Part shown: positions 63,020-64,000 of the stretch, piece by piece
Layout of the letters: every line of letters starts with the position of its first letter
Numbering within the stretch: the first letter of the stretch is position 1
Assembly: GCA_017545505.1 (NCBI GenBank)
Contig: JAFWNB010000003.1
Coordinates: 1 to 64,000 of the forward strand
DNA length: 64,000 nt
From: Candidatus Saccharimonadota bacterium
GTDB taxonomy: Bacteria; Patescibacteriota; Saccharimonadia; Saccharimonadales; Saccharimonadaceae
Direction of reading: 5' to 3'
Notes under the pieces: generated by a model
The model's database searches: none
What the model saw: the letters and a program-made list of their open reading frames with translations, nothing else
What the model was told of the DNA's origin: nothing
Position numbers and translations under genes: made by a program

Positions 63020-64000
63020 AAAATAATTCTGAAGACACTAGCAAAAAACTATATTCACCGGCAAGAAGAATAGGTGAACTCTTGACCGAACAGTTTAAGA
63101 AAGATCCACACTTTTACTTTTTCTCGCCAGACGAAACTACATCTAATAAATTTGACCAAATCTTTGAGGTAGAAAAACGCGCCTGGAATCTAGAACAAAA
63201 GCCTTGGGATTTACCAGAAAGTGCCAACGGCCGCATTATTGAAATGTTATCCGAAAATGTTTTATTTTCAGTCATGACAGGACATCTAGAAAATAACGAA
63301 AAAGCCATGATGGGAAGCTATGAGGCATTTTATCCAATTATAACTTCTCAAATTCTTCAACAGATAAAGTTTATCAAACAATCAAAAAAAGTTAGTTGGC
63401 GTAAACCAATCCCAGCCGTGAATCTACTTTCAACATCAACCTGTTGGCGTCAAGATCATAACGGATTTACCCATCAATCACCAGCTTTGATTTCTACATT
63501 ACTGTCACATCCATCTAATCTTGCTAACTGCTTATTCCCGGTAGACGACATAGCCGCTGAAATAGCATTTAATTATATGATTGGTTCAAACAATGTTGTA
63601 AATCTTACAACATTTGATAAAAACGAACGTCCTCGTTATACTAACCTAGAGCAAGCCAAAAAACAACTTGATGACGGCGGTGCTACAATATTTGATTTTG
63701 CATCAGATCCTAATCCAGATTTTATTTTTGCTGCCGCTGGAGATATTGTTTCTCACGAAACCTTAGAAGCAATTAAAATCATAAAAAATGATATGCCTGA
63801 AATTAAAATTCGTTTTATCAATATTAACGCTCTCTCTTACCGGGCAATCGGCACGACGGAAAACAAACTAAGCACAGATAAATTCAATCAACTTTTTACA
63901 CTAGACAAACCAATCATTGCAAATTTTCATGGATACCCAGAAACATTAGAAAATATTTTAGAAAACTATACCGAGCGACGACGCTTACGCGTGCACGGGT
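63016..64000 (+). CDS. xfp: Phosphoketolase, middle/C-terminal part (continues beyond window)
   Basis: Open from ATG 63016 to the window end, at least 328 residues. RRIGELLTEQFKKDP, FFSPDETTSNKFDQIFE (canonical FGPDETxSNR), GRIIEMLSENVLFSVMTGHLENNEKAMMGSYEAFYPII (canonical GYxLTGRHG.. SYEAF) and LLSTSTCWRQDHNGFTHQSP (canonical TSTxWRQDHNGFSHQ) identify the second ThDP domain and start of the C-terminal domain. The ATGA overlap with the N-terminal ORF predicts coupled translation and a two-subunit enzyme. Confidence 0.93.
   Translation, partial: MKNNSEDTSKKLYSPARRIGELLTEQFKKDPHFYFFSPDETTSNKFDQIFEVEKRAWNLEQKPWDLPESANGRIIEMLSENVLFSVMTGHLENNEKAMMGSYEAFYPIITSQILQQIKFIKQSKKVSWRKPIPAVNLLSTSTCWRQDHNGFTHQSPALISTLLSHPSNLANCLFPVDDIAAEIAFNYMIGSNNVVNLTTFDKNERPRYTNLEQAKKQLDDGGATIFDFASDPNPDFIFAAAGDIVSHETLEAIKIIKNDMPEIKIRFININALSYRAIGTTENKLSTDKFNQLFTLDKPIIANFHGYPETLENILENYTERRRLRVHG

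Noticed and set aside
1-64000. CRISPR array or UGA recoding
   Set aside because: No regular direct repeats with spacers were seen. TGA closes several genes (for example uvrC and the iscU and phosphoketolase N-terminal ORFs), so the standard code fits.

Overview
The window looks like a chromosome segment of a small-genome ultrasmall bacterium of the Candidate Phyla Radiation, most likely a host-associated Candidatus Saccharibacteria (TM7). This is inference from gene content and style, not from a marker search. The grounds are: an A+T-rich genome with tightly packed genes; many genes with a TGNTATAAT-type -10 box ending only 6-7 bases before the ATG (leaderless mRNAs); reduced informational proteins (UvrC without its C-terminal helix-hairpin-helix part, ProRS without the editing insert); a phosphoketolase; and several large secreted proteins that combine InlB-type repeats with Fibrobacter-type paralogous domains.

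Layout. 1-4.1 kb is a defence-like block: a small membrane protein with an (AT)9 tract in its upstream region, a DUF262-HNH nuclease, an M.EcoRI-family adenine methyltransferase and a NYN-domain nuclease. 4.1-4.6 kb is non-coding and holds strong GC-rich hairpins. 4.6-20.8 kb is accessory: CDF metal exporter, AlkD-like glycosylase, secreted surface proteins, a membrane-anchored lipase-like hydrolase, LiaF-like protein, a two-component system, and several small or unknown proteins (zinc ribbons, ASCH, Asp-rich protein, coiled-coil protein). 20.8-51 kb is largely core: DUF362 and FAD oxidoreductase, trigger factor, S12-S7, a carbon operon (GAPDH, RpiB-like, Rpe-like, PfkB kinase, LOG), enolase, UvrC, SecG, a peptide-binding lipoprotein-like SBP, tRNA-Leu(GAG), EF-Ts/S2, ClpP, L31, RRF, UppS, RseP, CPBP protease, ProRS, IscS/IscU, GreA, LysRS. 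51-62 kb holds a 2018-residue surface protein with an embedded tyrosine-phosphatase domain, UvrB, and a second surface protein split by a poly-G tract. The window ends in a phosphoketolase encoded as two overlapping ORFs.

Main finds. (1) A methyltransferase whose (CT)9 tract sits just before three tandem, non-identical copies of its C-terminal module. Each of the three possible reading frames after the tract leads to a different module, and only one frame ends by overlapping the start codon of the nuclease gene: a candidate three-way phase-variable switch. (2) A surface protein gene interrupted at a G8 tract that would be restored by G7. (3) A family of palindromic elements with a conserved core and copy-specific long stems, one of them inserted in frame in uvrB, resembling the Rickettsia palindromic elements in behaviour. 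(4) A stand-alone structured RNA candidate with a strong promoter upstream of rpsL and mutually exclusive stems. (5) A clear H-type pseudoknot in the rpsB leader.

How the genes fit together: the carbon genes (Rpe, RpiB, PfkB, phosphoketolase, GAPDH, enolase) suggest fermentation of pentose or nucleoside-derived sugar phosphates. The surface proteins, secreted hydrolase and phase-variable tracts fit a cell living on the surface of a host bacterium and varying its exterior and its DNA methylation.
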